A stretch of 64,000 nt of DNA from Pseudomonas sp. SJZ074 (GCF_007828215.1 NZ_VIUE01000020.1:1-64000), one strand, 5' to 3'. Shown: positions 31,916-41,580, numbered from the stretch's first letter. Numbers and translations are program-made. Notes: a model not told the origin generated them from the sequence alone.

Positions 31916-34900
31916 ATGACACGGATCTCGACCCCCATCAGTGATATCAAGGAACACTATGACGTGATCGTCATCGGCTCCGGTTACGGCGGCGGTATCG
32001 CCGCTTCACGGCTATCCCGGGCCGGGCGCAAGGTGTGCCTGCTGGAGCGGGGCCGTGAGATTCAACCCGGCGAATACCCCAACACCCTGCTGGCGGCCAC
32101 CGAGGAGTTGCAGGTGCATGACCCTGACGGCCACATCGGCTCGCGCACCGGCATGTTCGACCTGCACGTCAATGCCCAGCAGAACGTGGTGGTGGGTTGC
32201 GGCCTGGGCGGCACTTCGCTGATCAATGCCAACGTCTCCCTGGAACCGGAGCCTGGCGTGTTCGAAGACCCACGCTGGCCGTTGGAGGTGCGCGAACACC
32301 GTGACACGCTGCTCAAGGACGGTTACGCGCGGGCCAGGGAGATGCTCAAGCCCAATGCCTACCCGTCTTCGGAGCCGAAGCTGCCCAAGCTCGAAGCCCA
32401 CCGCAAGTCGGCCGACTACCTCAAGCAAACGGCGCATTTCTATCGGCCACCCATCAACGTCACGTTCGACAAGCTGCCCAACAACCTCAACCACGTCGGC
32501 GTCGAACAGTTGCCATGCAACGGCTGCGGCGACTGCGTCTCCGGTTGTAACAACAAGGCCAAGAACACCACGCTGATGAATTACCTGCCGGATGCCTGGA
32601 ACCACGGCGCGGAAATTTTCTGCCAGGCTGAGGTGCGGCACCTGGAGCGCGACGGCGATGGTTGGATCGTGCACTTCCAGTACCTGGATAGCGGTCGCGA
32701 ATTGTTCTCGGCACCGACCCTGTTCGTGCGGGCCGACATCGTGGTGGTGTCCGCCGGTACCCTGGGTTCTACCGAGATCATGTTGCGCTCCAGGGACAAG
32801 GGGCTGTCGATGTCCAATCAGCTGGGCGAGAACATGAGCGGCAACGGTGACATCCTCGGGTTCGGCCACAACTGCGACCAGACCATCAACGGTATCGGTT
32901 TCGGCGCCCATTCGGCCAAGGAGCTGGAGCCGGTGGGGCCGTGCATCACCTCGATCATCGACATGCGCACCGAGGGCGACTGGCGCAGCCGCATGGTCAT
33001 CGAGGAAGGTTCGATCCCCGGCGCCCTCGGCCGGCCGATGGTGCCGAGCATGGCGGCATTCGCCGAGATGATTGGCGTGCCCACCGATAAAGGTTTCGGT
33101 GCCAGCCTGAAATACAAGGGGCGGGAAGCCGAAAGCTTCCTGCGCGGCCCGTATTACGGCGCGTTGCACAACATGCAGACCTACCTGATCATGAGCCACG
33201 ACAACGGCAAGGGCCGCATGGTGCTCGACAGCAAGGACCAGTTGCGCATTGACTGGCCCGGTGTTGGTGAGCAGGAAAACGTCACCCTCGGCAATGAGCG
33301 TCTGCATCAGAGCACCAAGGCCCTGGGCGGGATCTGGGTCGAGAATCCGATCTGGACCAAGCTGCTCAAGCACAGCATCGTCTCGGTTCATCCCCTGGGC
33401 GGTTGCGTGATGGGCGAGGACGCGACGCAAGGCGTAGTCAACCACAAGGGCCAGGTGTTCAGTGGCACCAGCGGCACGGATGTCTACCCCGGCCTGTATG
33501 TGGCCGACGGTGCGGTGATTCCGACGTCCCTGGCGGTCAATCCGCTGCTGACCATTTCGGCGGTGAGCGAGCGCAACATGGGCCTGCTGGCGGCCGATCG
33601 CGGCTGGATGATCGATTACACATTGCCCTCAGCCCCGCAAAAGTCGGTGGCGCCGCCAACCCTCGGCGTGCAGTTCACCGAAACCATGAAGGGCTATTTC
33701 TCCACCGCCTTCACCCAGGCCCAGGGCACCGATCTCACGCTTTACGAAGCGGCGGCGAAACGCGGAAAAACCGACAACTCGACCATCGAGTTCACCCTGA
33801 CCATCACCGCCGATGACCTCAATCGCATGATCAAGGAGCCGGAGCACGCCGCGACGTTGGTGGGTACCCTGGATGCGCCCCTGCTCTCGCCGCAGCCGCT
33901 GGTTGCCAGCAATGGCGTATTCAACCTGTTCGAGCAATATCAGGAGCAGGTGGGCGTTCGGCACATGAACTACGACATGAAGCTGACCGCCGAGGACGGC
34001 AGCGACTATTACTTCAGCGCCTTCAAGACCGTGCCCGAGGACAACGGCGTGCTGAATGTCTGGCATGACACCAGCACCCTCTATGTCACCCTCTATCGCG
34101 GGCCGGACAAGACCGGCGCGGTACTCGGCTCGGGTGTGATGCACATCCTGCCGGCGGATTTTGCCAAGCAGATGACCACCATGAAGGTGCTCAACGCCCG
34201 TAACGAGCGCGAACGGGTCGAGGCCCTGGCACGGTTCGGCAAGTTCTTTGCCGGCATCCTGTGGGAGAGTTACGGCGGGGTGTTCGCCGGGGATATCTAC
34301 TTCAACCCGGATGCGCCGCCGAGGATCAAGCGGCCGCTGGACGCACCGGCACCGACCGTGCATTTCTTCGAAACCGAAGACAGCGTCCAGTTGCGCCTGA
34401 CCCGCTATCAGGCGGGCAGCAAAGGTCCGGTGATGCTGGTTCACGGCCTGGGCGTGGGCTCGAACATCTTTTCCACCGATACCATTCACACCAACCTGCT
34501 GGAGTACCTGTGCAAGCATGAGTACGACGTCTGGCTGCTGGACCTGCGGGTGAGCATCCTGCTGCCCGCCAGCAAGCATGAGTGGAACGGCGACCAGGTG
34601 GCCCAGTACGACTTCAAGGCAGCCATCGAACAGATCCAGCAGGCGACCCTCGCCCGCGACGTGCAATGCGTGGTGCATTGCTACGGTGCGACGACCTTCT
34701 TCATGTCCATGCTGGCGGGCCTGCAAGGCGTGCGCTCAGTGGTCTGTTCGCAGATCGCCGCCGATACGGTGGTTGCCACGGCCACCGGCCTGAAGGCCGG
34801 CCTGCACCTGCCGGGCATGCTCGACGCCATCGGCATCAAGTCCCTGACCGCCTACGCCGACACCAAGGAGAACTGGTTCAACAAGCTCTACGACAAAGCG

Positions 34901-35368
34901 CTGAACGGCTATGCCCGGATCGAGGCCCAGGGCTATTGCACCAACCCGGTCTGCCATCGCATCACCTTCATGTATGCGTCGCTGTACCGCCACGACACCC
35001 TCAACGAAACCCTGCACGACAACCTGCATGAACTGTTCGGCGAGTCGAACATGCACACCTTCGAGCACCTGGCGCTGATCGTGCGCAAGGGGCACCTGGT
35101 GGACTTCAAGGGCAATGACGTCTACATGCCGCATTTCGATCGGTTGAAGTTGCCGATCTGCTTCATCAGCGGCGCCGACAACCAGTGCTACCTGCCGCAA
35201 AGCACCCTCAAGACCTATGAACGGCTGTGCGACATGCATGGCCCGCAACTGTTCAGCCGCCACGAGGTGCCAGGCTACGGCCATATCGACTGCATCTTCG
35301 GCAAGGATGCGGTGGTGGATGTGTATCCGATCATCCTTGAGCACCTGGAGAAAACGGCCCTCGGCTGA
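31916..35368 (+). CDS. GMC (cholesterol oxidase-like) oxidoreductase fused to alpha/beta hydrolase
   Basis: An 1150-residue fusion. Residues 1-570 form a GMC flavoenzyme: IVIGSGYGGGIAASRLSRAG (FAD), GLGGTSLINANV, a cysteine cluster LPCNGCGDCVSGCNNKAKNT, VHPLGGCVMGEDATQG, and GLYVADGAVIPTSLAVNPLLTISA. Residues 590-790 are an uncharacterised linker domain. Residues 820-1150 are an alpha/beta hydrolase (VMLVHGLGVGSNIF; nucleophile elbow VVHCYGATTF with Cys922 where Ser is usual; acid in ISGADNQCYLP; His in VPGYGHIDCIFG). ATG at 31916 is chosen over a TTG at 31910 because GAGAGGA lies 8 bases before it. There is no signal peptide. It leads a cluster with a cytochrome c and a phosphatase; the substrate is unknown, possibly a sterol- or lipid-like alcohol (inference). 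Confidence 0.88.
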   Translation: MTRISTPISDIKEHYDVIVIGSGYGGGIAASRLSRAGRKVCLLERGREIQPGEYPNTLLAATEELQVHDPDGHIGSRTGMFDLHVNAQQNVVVGCGLGGTSLINANVSLEPEPGVFEDPRWPLEVREHRDTLLKDGYARAREMLKPNAYPSSEPKLPKLEAHRKSADYLKQTAHFYRPPINVTFDKLPNNLNHVGVEQLPCNGCGDCVSGCNNKAKNTTLMNYLPDAWNHGAEIFCQAEVRHLERDGDGWIVHFQYLDSGRELFSAPTLFVRADIVVVSAGTLGSTEIMLRSRDKGLSMSNQLGENMSGNGDILGFGHNCDQTINGIGFGAHSAKELEPVGPCITSIIDMRTEGDWRSRMVIEEGSIPGALGRPMVPSMAAFAEMIGVPTDKGFGASLKYKGREAESFLRGPYYGALHNMQTYLIMSHDNGKGRMVLDSKDQLRIDWPGVGEQENVTLGNERLHQSTKALGGIWVENPIWTKLLKHSIVSVHPLGGCVMGEDATQGVVNHKGQVFSGTSGTDVYPGLYVADGAVIPTSLAVNPLLTISAVSERNMGLLAADRGWMIDYTLPSAPQKSVAPPTLGVQFTETMKGYFSTAFTQAQGTDLTLYEAAAKRGKTDNSTIEFTLTITADDLNRMIKEPEHAATLVGTLDAPLLSPQPLVASNGVFNLFEQYQEQVGVRHMNYDMKLTAEDGSDYYFSAFKTVPEDNGVLNVWHDTSTLYVTLYRGPDKTGAVLGSGVMHILPADFAKQMTTMKVLNARNERERVEALARFGKFFAGILWESYGGVFAGDIYFNPDAPPRIKRPLDAPAPTVHFFETEDSVQLRLTRYQAGSKGPVMLVHGLGVGSNIFSTDTIHTNLLEYLCKHEYDVWLLDLRVSILLPASKHEWNGDQVAQYDFKAAIEQIQQATLARDVQCVVHCYGATTFFMSMLAGLQGVRSVVCSQIAADTVVATATGLKAGLHLPGMLDAIGIKSLTAYADTKENWFNKLYDKALNGYARIEAQGYCTNPVCHRITFMYASLYRHDTLNETLHDNLHELFGESNMHTFEHLALIVRKGHLVDFKGNDVYMPHFDRLKLPICFISGADNQCYLPQSTLKTYERLCDMHGPQLFSRHEVPGYGHIDCIFGKDAVVDVYPIILEHLEKTALG

Positions 35369-35387
35369 CATCAGATCGAGTCGACTT

Positions 35388-35457
35388 CTTCGCGAGCAAG
35401 CCCGCTCCCACAGGGGCACGCGATCTCCTGTGGGAGCGGGCTTGCTCGCGAAGACGG
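35388..35457. repeat. REPIN between the GMC fusion and cytochrome genes
   Basis: TTCGCGAGCAAGCCCGCTCCCACAGG and CCTGTGGGAGCGGGCTTGCTCGCGAA are only about 15 bases apart. Confidence 0.85.
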
Positions 35458-35501
35458 ACTGAAAAGCACCGCATTTCAGGAACAGGCCCCAAGGAAAAAG
35501 G

Positions 35502-37376
35502 ATGCCCATGAACACTTACATCCGCTGGTACCAACGCATCATCTGGGTCGGAATTGTCATGAACATGTTCTTCGCGATTCCGGCGTTGTTCGCGCCGGCG
35601 TTGCTGACGTCCATGCTCGGGCTGCCGCCTGTGCTGTCCGATCCCTGGCTGGAAAACACTGGCATGTTGCTGGTGGGCATCAGCCTGTTCTACATGCCCT
35701 CGGGGTTCAATGCGCCGCGTTTCGTGGTGAATTCGTGGTTGTGCGTGCTCTCGCGACTGGTGGCGGTGGTGTTCTGGATCTACCTGATCAACACCAACAA
35801 CCAAGGTCCGTTGTTCGTGCCGATGCTGATGGGCGACCTGAGCATGTTCCTGATCCTGGGCGTGCTGCTGTACCTGGGCAGCCCGGTTGCCAATCGCCCC
35901 CTGGCCTTGATCTGTGCCGGTTGCCGGGAGTGGCGTGATGGCTGGATACGGCATTGGCACAGTCCCCGCTTCAGGACCGGTGCGCTGGTGGTGGTGCTGG
36001 TGCTGGGCTTCATCGGTTACCAGACCTGGTACCAGATGATCCGCGAGGTACCGCAACCGGACTTCGCATCCGACGAAGACCATTACAAATACGCCGCCAT
36101 CGGCCTCGGCATCGAGGCGCGGATTCCTTACTACCTGTTCGCCGTGCTGCCGCAGATGTGCCCGGAAAAGATGCCCAAGCCTGGCGGTTACGAAGTGTTC
36201 GGCTTCCTCTACGAGAACGGTAGGGACCTGCCCATCGGCATGGCCAAGCGGCAACTGGGTTACCCCACCGTGGAGCCGAACTGCGCCCTGTGTCACACCG
36301 GCTCCTACCGGGCCAGCGCCACTGATGTCGCGGTTCCGGTCGCGAGCGCGCCGGCCAATACCTTGCAACTGCAAGCCTTCCAGTGGTTCGCCTACGATTG
36401 CGCCAGCGACCCGAAATTCACCCCCGATGCGATCATGGCCGCGATCAACGGCAAGTTCCAGCTGGGCTTTTTCGAGAAGCTGTACAACCGCTACCTGATC
36501 ATCCCGATGGCCAAGAGCGCGCTGCTCAAGCAGAAGCAGGCCTACGCTTGGCAGAAACTGCGTCCGGCCCAGGGGCCCGGGCGGACCGACACCTTCAACC
36601 CGACCAAAATGGTGGTGTTCGGCTTCCCGGATGACTCCACCATCGGCACCGTGGACCTGCCGCAGGTCTGGAACCAGAAACCCCGCGAGTCGATGTACCT
36701 GCACTGGGACGGCAATAACAACAATATCCACGAGCGCAACTACGCAGCCGCCATGGCTGTGGGGGCGACGCCGGAATCGGTGCTGCCGCCCAGCTTCAAC
36801 CGGGTGACCAACTGGTTACTGGGGCACAAGGCGCCGGCCTGGCCGTTCGCCCTGGACCAGGCGAAGGTGGCCCAGGGCAAACCGATCTGGGAGAAGAACT
36901 GTGCCGGTTGCCACGACTTCGGTCGCACCGACACGGGCCAGGTCACCACCAACATCGACCAGTTGGGCACCGATCCCCATCGCCTGGATTCCTTCACCAT
37001 CGGGTTGGTGACGGCGTTCCATGGCTTCAAGAAACCGCCGTTCGACTTCAGCGCGTACCGCAAGACCCAGAGCTACAGCAATACCCCCACCGACGGCGTC
37101 TGGTTGCGTGCGCCGTACCTGCACAACGGTTCGGTCCCGACCCTCTGGGACCTGCTGCTGCCGCCGGAACAGCGTCCGCAGGTGTTCTACACCGGCTCCG
37201 ATATCTACGACCCGCAGAAGGTCGGCTTTGTCACCAGTGGTGCGCAGATGAAGGCGTCGGCGGATTTCAAATACGACACCCGCCTGGAAGGCAACCACAA
37301 CGGCGGTCACCTGTATGGCACGCAACTGTCGGACACCGACAAGCGAGCCCTGATCGAATTCATGAAGACCCTGTAG
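35502..37376 (+). CDS. Membrane-anchored di-haem cytochrome c protein
   Basis: A 624-residue protein. About four hydrophobic segments lie in residues 10-130 (IIWVGIVMNMFFAIPALFAPALL; VVNSWLCVLSRLVAVVFWIYLI; FVPMLMGDLSMFLILGVLLYLG) and one near 165 (GALVVVLVLGFIGYQTWYQMI). Two c-type haem motifs follow: NCALCHTGSYR (first Cys at 261) and NCAGCHDFGR (first Cys at 467). The late segment WLRAPYLHNGSVPTLWDLLLPPEQRP matches cytochrome-peroxidase/dehydrogenase-linked relatives. AAGGA precedes the start; a second ATG is two codons in. It is a likely electron acceptor for the upstream flavoenzyme (inference from position). Confidence 0.85.
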   Translation: MPMNTYIRWYQRIIWVGIVMNMFFAIPALFAPALLTSMLGLPPVLSDPWLENTGMLLVGISLFYMPSGFNAPRFVVNSWLCVLSRLVAVVFWIYLINTNNQGPLFVPMLMGDLSMFLILGVLLYLGSPVANRPLALICAGCREWRDGWIRHWHSPRFRTGALVVVLVLGFIGYQTWYQMIREVPQPDFASDEDHYKYAAIGLGIEARIPYYLFAVLPQMCPEKMPKPGGYEVFGFLYENGRDLPIGMAKRQLGYPTVEPNCALCHTGSYRASATDVAVPVASAPANTLQLQAFQWFAYDCASDPKFTPDAIMAAINGKFQLGFFEKLYNRYLIIPMAKSALLKQKQAYAWQKLRPAQGPGRTDTFNPTKMVVFGFPDDSTIGTVDLPQVWNQKPRESMYLHWDGNNNNIHERNYAAAMAVGATPESVLPPSFNRVTNWLLGHKAPAWPFALDQAKVAQGKPIWEKNCAGCHDFGRTDTGQVTTNIDQLGTDPHRLDSFTIGLVTAFHGFKKPPFDFSAYRKTQSYSNTPTDGVWLRAPYLHNGSVPTLWDLLLPPEQRPQVFYTGSDIYDPQKVGFVTSGAQMKASADFKYDTRLEGNHNGGHLYGTQLSDTDKRALIEFMKTL

Positions 37377-37403
37377 CCCAGGGCACGGCGAAGGAGCATC
37401 CAC

Positions 37404-38648
37404 ATGTCATTACTGCACCATTGGGAACATGAGATCGACAAGGTCAAGGTCCGCCTGCATGGGTTGGTCACGCGGCTGGAGATGTCCTGGAAAAAACTCG
37501 TCAATGACCTGGAACCCGAGGAGTTCGAGGCCATCGTCAAGCTGTTGCAACGCGGTCACGACCAGGCCCGGCACGTGATCGAGCATGGCGACCTGCCGGA
37601 CGACGAACCGGCGGTGCCGTGGGAACTGGCCCACGGCCTGTCGATTCTGAAGATCGGCAACGCCAAGCCCTTGCCGCAAAGCGAGGACGAGTTGCCGACC
37701 CGGGTACTCAAGGACGGCACGTTGCTGGGCTGTCGCAAATGGGAGCTGTTGGATCTGTTGTGGAGCGAGGCGCTGCTCAAGTGGATCGAGAACCTGCGCC
37801 ACCACGCGACGTTCGGCACCACGCCGGCACTGGTGAAAATGGACAGCGACGTGGTGCTGGCCATCGCTGGCGACTGGGGCACCGGACCGTTCGACAGCCA
37901 CGCCCCGGCGGTGGCGGTGGCCAATCAGATGCAACTGGCCCAGGCTGATTTCACCATTCACCTGGGGGATGTCTACTACGCCGGTTCACATTCCCAGGAG
38001 GATGTTGACATGGTCGGCTGGCCCCAGGGCAAACATGGCTCGTTCACCCTCAATTCCAACCACGAGATGTACAGCGGTGCCCATGGCTATTTCAAGGAGC
38101 TGGCCAAGCGCTTTCCGGGACAGCAGGGCACCAGTTACTTCGCCTTGTACAACGACGACTGGCTGGTGGTCGGCCTCGACAGCGCCTACGCCTCGGACGC
38201 CATGAACCTGTACATGGACGGCACGCTCAACAGCCAGCAGATCGACTGGATGAAAAGCCTGCCCAAGCGCAAGAAGCTGATGGTGCTCAGTCACCACCAG
38301 GGGTTCGATATTTCCGGGCACAACAAGACCGCGCTATACCAACCGGTGTGCGATGCACTGGGCCGTGAGCCGGATTACTGGTACTGGGGTCACCTGCACA
38401 ACGGTATCTGCTACGCCACCCAGGGCGGATTGCACGCACGTTGCGCCGGGCATGGGGCGATTCCCTATGGCACCACCAGCGAACTGAACGGGCATGCGCG
38501 GGTATTGTGGTCGGAAACGGAACTGGCCGGGGATGAGGTGTATCCGGAGCGAGTATTGAATGGGTATGTGAAGGTGCGGCTGGTGGGGGAGAACATCGAA
38601 GAGACGTTCTATGGCGAGGATGGGTCGGTGCGGTGGTCTTCGAAGTGA
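37404..38648 (+). CDS. Metallophosphoesterase
   Basis: A 414-residue calcineurin-like phosphoesterase. The metal motifs appear in order: IAGDWGTG, IHLGDVYYAGSHSQED, NSNHEMYSG, LSHHQGFDI and YWGHLHNG. The first 130 residues are a helical region unlike the catalytic domain (EHEIDKVKVRLHGLVTRLEMSWKKLVNDLEPEEFEAIVKLLQRG). There is no signal peptide. It starts 27 bases after the cytochrome gene and should be co-transcribed with it. The substrate is unknown. Confidence 0.87.
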   Translation: MSLLHHWEHEIDKVKVRLHGLVTRLEMSWKKLVNDLEPEEFEAIVKLLQRGHDQARHVIEHGDLPDDEPAVPWELAHGLSILKIGNAKPLPQSEDELPTRVLKDGTLLGCRKWELLDLLWSEALLKWIENLRHHATFGTTPALVKMDSDVVLAIAGDWGTGPFDSHAPAVAVANQMQLAQADFTIHLGDVYYAGSHSQEDVDMVGWPQGKHGSFTLNSNHEMYSGAHGYFKELAKRFPGQQGTSYFALYNDDWLVVGLDSAYASDAMNLYMDGTLNSQQIDWMKSLPKRKKLMVLSHHQGFDISGHNKTALYQPVCDALGREPDYWYWGHLHNGICYATQGGLHARCAGHGAIPYGTTSELNGHARVLWSETELAGDEVYPERVLNGYVKVRLVGENIEETFYGEDGSVRWSSK

Positions 38649-38664
38649 TCGGTGCTGCTTAAGC

Positions 38665-38728
38665 CGCTTTCGCGAGCAAGCCCGCTCCCACATCAGTCCG
38701 GTGTGGGAGCGGGCTTGCTCGCGAAGCT
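38665..38728. repeat. REPIN between convergent phosphoesterase and gbcA
   Basis: TTCGCGAGCAAGCCCGCTCCCACA and TGTGGGAGCGGGCTTGCTCGCGAA lie about 10 bases apart. Confidence 0.85.
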
Positions 38729-38735
38729 TTTGCTT

Positions 38736-40031
38736 TTAGGCCTGGACCTTGATGCCCTTGAGGTACGGCGCAGGCTCGGCGCCCAGGTTGTTCAGCATGC
38801 GGCCGCTGTACCAGTCCACGAAGTTGACCACGCCAAACTCATAGGTCTTGGAGTATGGGCCCGGCTGGTAGGCCGTGGAGTTGATGCCGCGCTGGTTTTC
38901 CTCGGCCAGGCGACGGTCCTGGTCGTTGGTGGCGTCCCAGACTTCGCGCATGCGCGCCACGTCGTAGTCCACGCCTTCGACCGCGTCTTTGTGCACGATC
39001 CACTTGGTGGTAACCATGGTTTCCTGGGCGCTGATCGGCCACACGGTGAACACGATGATGTGGTCGCCCATGCAGTGGTTCCAAGAGTGCGGCAGGTGCA
39101 GGATACGCATCGAGCCCAGGTCCGGGTTCTTGATGCGGCCCATCAGTTTGGCGCAGCCCTGCTTGCCGTCCATGGTCATCGACACGGTGCCCTTGAGCAG
39201 CGGCATGCGCACGATGCGGTTACGCAGGCCGAAGCTGGCGTGGGCGTAAGGGATCTTCTCGGCTTCCCAGGCGGCGGCGGAAGCGGCCACGTGGTCCTTG
39301 AACGCCTGGTCGGCGCGCGGATCGGTGACGTCGTCCCATTCCAGCAGGGTCTTGAGCAATTCCGGGTGCGAGCCGCCGCAGTGGTAGCACTCGCGGTTGT
39401 TTTCCAACACCAGTTTCCAGTTGGCCTTTTCCATCAAGGTGGTTTGCACCGCCACCTTGGTGTTTTCCATGTCGTAGGGCTCCATGTAATGGGCCAGGGT
39501 CGACAGGAAATCATCGATGGCCGGCGGATTCTCTGCCAGGCTGATGAAGATGTAGCCGCCGGCGGTTTTCACGTTCACCGGCTTGAGGCCGTACTGCTTC
39601 ATGTCGAAGTCGGCGCCCATTTCGGTGCCGGCGAACAGCAGGCGACCGTCCAGCTCGTAGGTCCATTGGTGGTAATGGCAGACCAGCTTGGCGACCTTGC
39701 CCTTGTCGCTGGTGCACAGGCGCGAGCCACGGTGACGGCAGACGTTGTGGAAAGCGTGGACCACACCATCAGCGCCGCGGATCACGATGATCGGATTCTT
39801 GCCTACTTGCAGGGTCAGGTAGTTGCCCTTGGCCGGGATCTCGCAGGTCATGCCGGCGATCAGCCATTCCTTCTGGAAGATCTCCTGCATGTCGATGTCG
39901 AACAGGCGCTCGTCGCTATAGAATGGCTGCGGCAGCGAATAGGTGCGCTCGCGCTCCTGCAGCATCTGCACGGTGGCCTTGCGTGCGGGTTCCAGTGGAT
40001 CGCCCAGGCTCAGGGTTGTGGTCACGTCCAT
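38736..40031 (-). CDS. gbcA: Glycine betaine monooxygenase, Rieske oxygenase subunit GbcA
   Basis: A 431-residue Rieske non-haem iron oxygenase that demethylates glycine betaine to dimethylglycine and formaldehyde. The [2Fe-2S] Rieske ligands are in CRHRGSRLCTSDKGK and LVCHYHQWTYELDGRL (CxH and CxxH). The mononuclear iron site is in LENNRECYHCGGSHPELLKTL (the Glu/His-rich segment preceding the facial triad). The N-terminus SLPQPFYSDERLFDIDMQEIFQKEWLIAG is typical. It is divergent from its reductase gene gbcB, and a candidate GbdR operator lies about 125-155 bp upstream. Confidence 0.95.
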   Translation of the reverse strand: MDVTTTLSLGDPLEPARKATVQMLQERERTYSLPQPFYSDERLFDIDMQEIFQKEWLIAGMTCEIPAKGNYLTLQVGKNPIIVIRGADGVVHAFHNVCRHRGSRLCTSDKGKVAKLVCHYHQWTYELDGRLLFAGTEMGADFDMKQYGLKPVNVKTAGGYIFISLAENPPAIDDFLSTLAHYMEPYDMENTKVAVQTTLMEKANWKLVLENNRECYHCGGSHPELLKTLLEWDDVTDPRADQAFKDHVAASAAAWEAEKIPYAHASFGLRNRIVRMPLLKGTVSMTMDGKQGCAKLMGRIKNPDLGSMRILHLPHSWNHCMGDHIIVFTVWPISAQETMVTTKWIVHKDAVEGVDYDVARMREVWDATNDQDRRLAEENQRGINSTAYQPGPYSKTYEFGVVNFVDWYSGRMLNNLGAEPAPYLKGIKVQA

Positions 40032-40154
40032 CGTTTTATCCTCATGGCCATCTGTGTGGCCGGCGAAATATGGCTAATCGGTTGTGCTACGCAAGGCAGA
40101 AAACGTTGTTTGTCTGTTGGGGCGAGTGTGGGGCCGCGCCGGGCTGGAACCTTA

Positions 40155-40187
40155 TCCATGGGCGACATGGCCCAATCTGTTCCCGAC
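40155..40187 (-). promoter_or_regulatory. Candidate GbdR half-sites facing gbcA
   Basis: On the minus strand GTCGGGAACAGA (from 40187) and GTCGCCCATGGA (from 40166) begin 21 bp apart. They share the GTCG-N4-(C/T)(A/G)G pattern with the site at 7857 and with the caiX repeat. Confidence 0.45.
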
Positions 40188-40213
40188 GCGCCAGAGCCGG
40201 TAGTTAGGGGCTG

Positions 40214-40245
40214 GTCGCGATAAGTATGTGAATGTCGCGAATAGG
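40214..40245 (+). promoter_or_regulatory. Candidate GbdR half-sites facing gbcB
   Basis: GTCGCGATAAGT (40214) and GTCGCGAATAGGT (40234) are direct repeats about 20 bp apart, in the orientation of gbcB and 70-100 bp ahead of its start at 40315. Confidence 0.45.
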
Positions 40246-40314
40246 TAAATGGCTGTTTCGGCGCCTGAGCACAATCACAACCATGAAGGCCGACAGTCGG
40301 CCGTGGAGATCAGC

Positions 40315-41415
40315 ATGTCCAATAATTTCCTGAACCCGGTCACCACCCAGACCTGGGCCAATGGCCGACATATCGTGCGTTGCGTCAAAGTCATCCAGGA
40401 AACCTGGGATGTGCGCACATTCTGTTTCATGGCCGACCAGCCGATCATGTTCTTTTTCAAGCCCGGGCAGTTCGTCACCCTGGAGCTGGAAATCGAAGGC
40501 CAGCAGGTCATGCGCTCCTATACCATTTCCAGCTCGCCGTCGGTGCCCTACAGTTTTTCGGTGACCATCAAGCGCGTGCCGGGGGGCAAGGTTTCCAATT
40601 GGCTGCACGACACCCTGCACGAAGGCCAGGAACTGGCCGTGCACGGGCCGGTGGGGTTGTTCAATGCCATCGACTTCTCTGCCCCGAAGGTGCTTTACCT
40701 CAGCGGCGGTGTCGGCATCACCCCGGTCATGTCCATGGCGCGCTGGTACTACGACACCAACGGCAACGTCGACATGGTGTTCATTCACAGCGCCCGTTCG
40801 CCCAAGGACATCATCTATCACCGCGAGCTGGAACACATGGCGTCGCGGATCGACAACTTCAGCCTGCACCTGATCTGTGAAAAGCATGGCCTGGGCGAAC
40901 CCTGGGCCGGCTATCGCGGCTACCTGAACCACAAGATGCTGGAGCTGATGGCGCCAGACTTCATGGAGCGCGAAGTGTTCTGCTGCGGCCCGACGCCGTA
41001 CATGAACGCGGTCAAGCGCCTGCTGGAAGCCGCCGGCTTCGACATGAAGCGTTATCACGAGGAATCCTTCGGCGCCACGCCGCCGGAAGCCCGCGCCGAC
41101 GCGGTTGAACAGGCCGAGCAAGCCGCCGATGCCCCCGAGGTCGATGCTGCGGACCTGCACCTGGTGGAATTCACCTCCTCCGGCAAGAGTATCCGCGTGG
41201 CTCCGGGAGAGACTGTACACGCCGCCGCCGCCAAGCTCGGCATGATGATCCCCAAGGCCTGCGGCATGGGCATCTGCGGCACCTGCAAGGTGTTGAAGCT
41301 GGGTGGGGAAGTGGAGATGGACCATAACGGCGGGATCACCGAGGACGACGAGGCCGAAGGCTATATCCTGTCGTGCTGCAGTGTGCCGAAAGGGGATGTG
41401 CGGATCGAGTTCTGA
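40315..41415 (+). CDS. gbcB: Glycine betaine monooxygenase reductase subunit GbcB
   Basis: A 366-residue ferredoxin-NAD(P)H reductase that feeds electrons to GbcA. The FAD domain has MRSYTISSSPS (RxYS-type), the NAD domain has YLSGGVGITPVMSMARWYYD and EVFCCGPTPYMNAVKRLL, and the C-terminal plant-type [2Fe-2S] cluster has CGMGICGTCKVLK and the late cysteine pair SCCSVP. The start at 40315 (MSNNFLNPVT) is chosen over an in-frame ATG at 40249 because GGAG lies 6 bases before it and it gives the usual length. Confidence 0.94.
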   Translation: MSNNFLNPVTTQTWANGRHIVRCVKVIQETWDVRTFCFMADQPIMFFFKPGQFVTLELEIEGQQVMRSYTISSSPSVPYSFSVTIKRVPGGKVSNWLHDTLHEGQELAVHGPVGLFNAIDFSAPKVLYLSGGVGITPVMSMARWYYDTNGNVDMVFIHSARSPKDIIYHRELEHMASRIDNFSLHLICEKHGLGEPWAGYRGYLNHKMLELMAPDFMEREVFCCGPTPYMNAVKRLLEAAGFDMKRYHEESFGATPPEARADAVEQAEQAADAPEVDAADLHLVEFTSSGKSIRVAPGETVHAAAAKLGMMIPKACGMGICGTCKVLKLGGEVEMDHNGGITEDDEAEGYILSCCSVPKGDVRIEF

Positions 41416-41446
41416 GTCGATCGCATGGGGCGCTGAAACCGGAACG

Positions 41447-41570
41447 CGGAGCGTCCCGAGATGCATTCCCACGCAGAGCGTGGGGAACGAGGTGGCAGGT
41501 ATTGTGCTGATCGTTCCCACGCTCCGCGTGGGAATGCCGCCAGGGACGATCCGCGTCCCAGCTTCCCAGC
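41447..41570. repeat. REP cluster of the GTTCCCACGC family
   Basis: Copies of GCATTCCCACGCAGAGCGTGGG and GATCGTTCCCACGCTCCGCGTGGGAATGC with GAACGCGGAGCGTCCC linkers. This family differs from the GTGGGAGCGGGC REPs and lies next to the broken transposase at 41581. Confidence 0.85.
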
Positions 41571-41580
41571 CGTCTGCACG

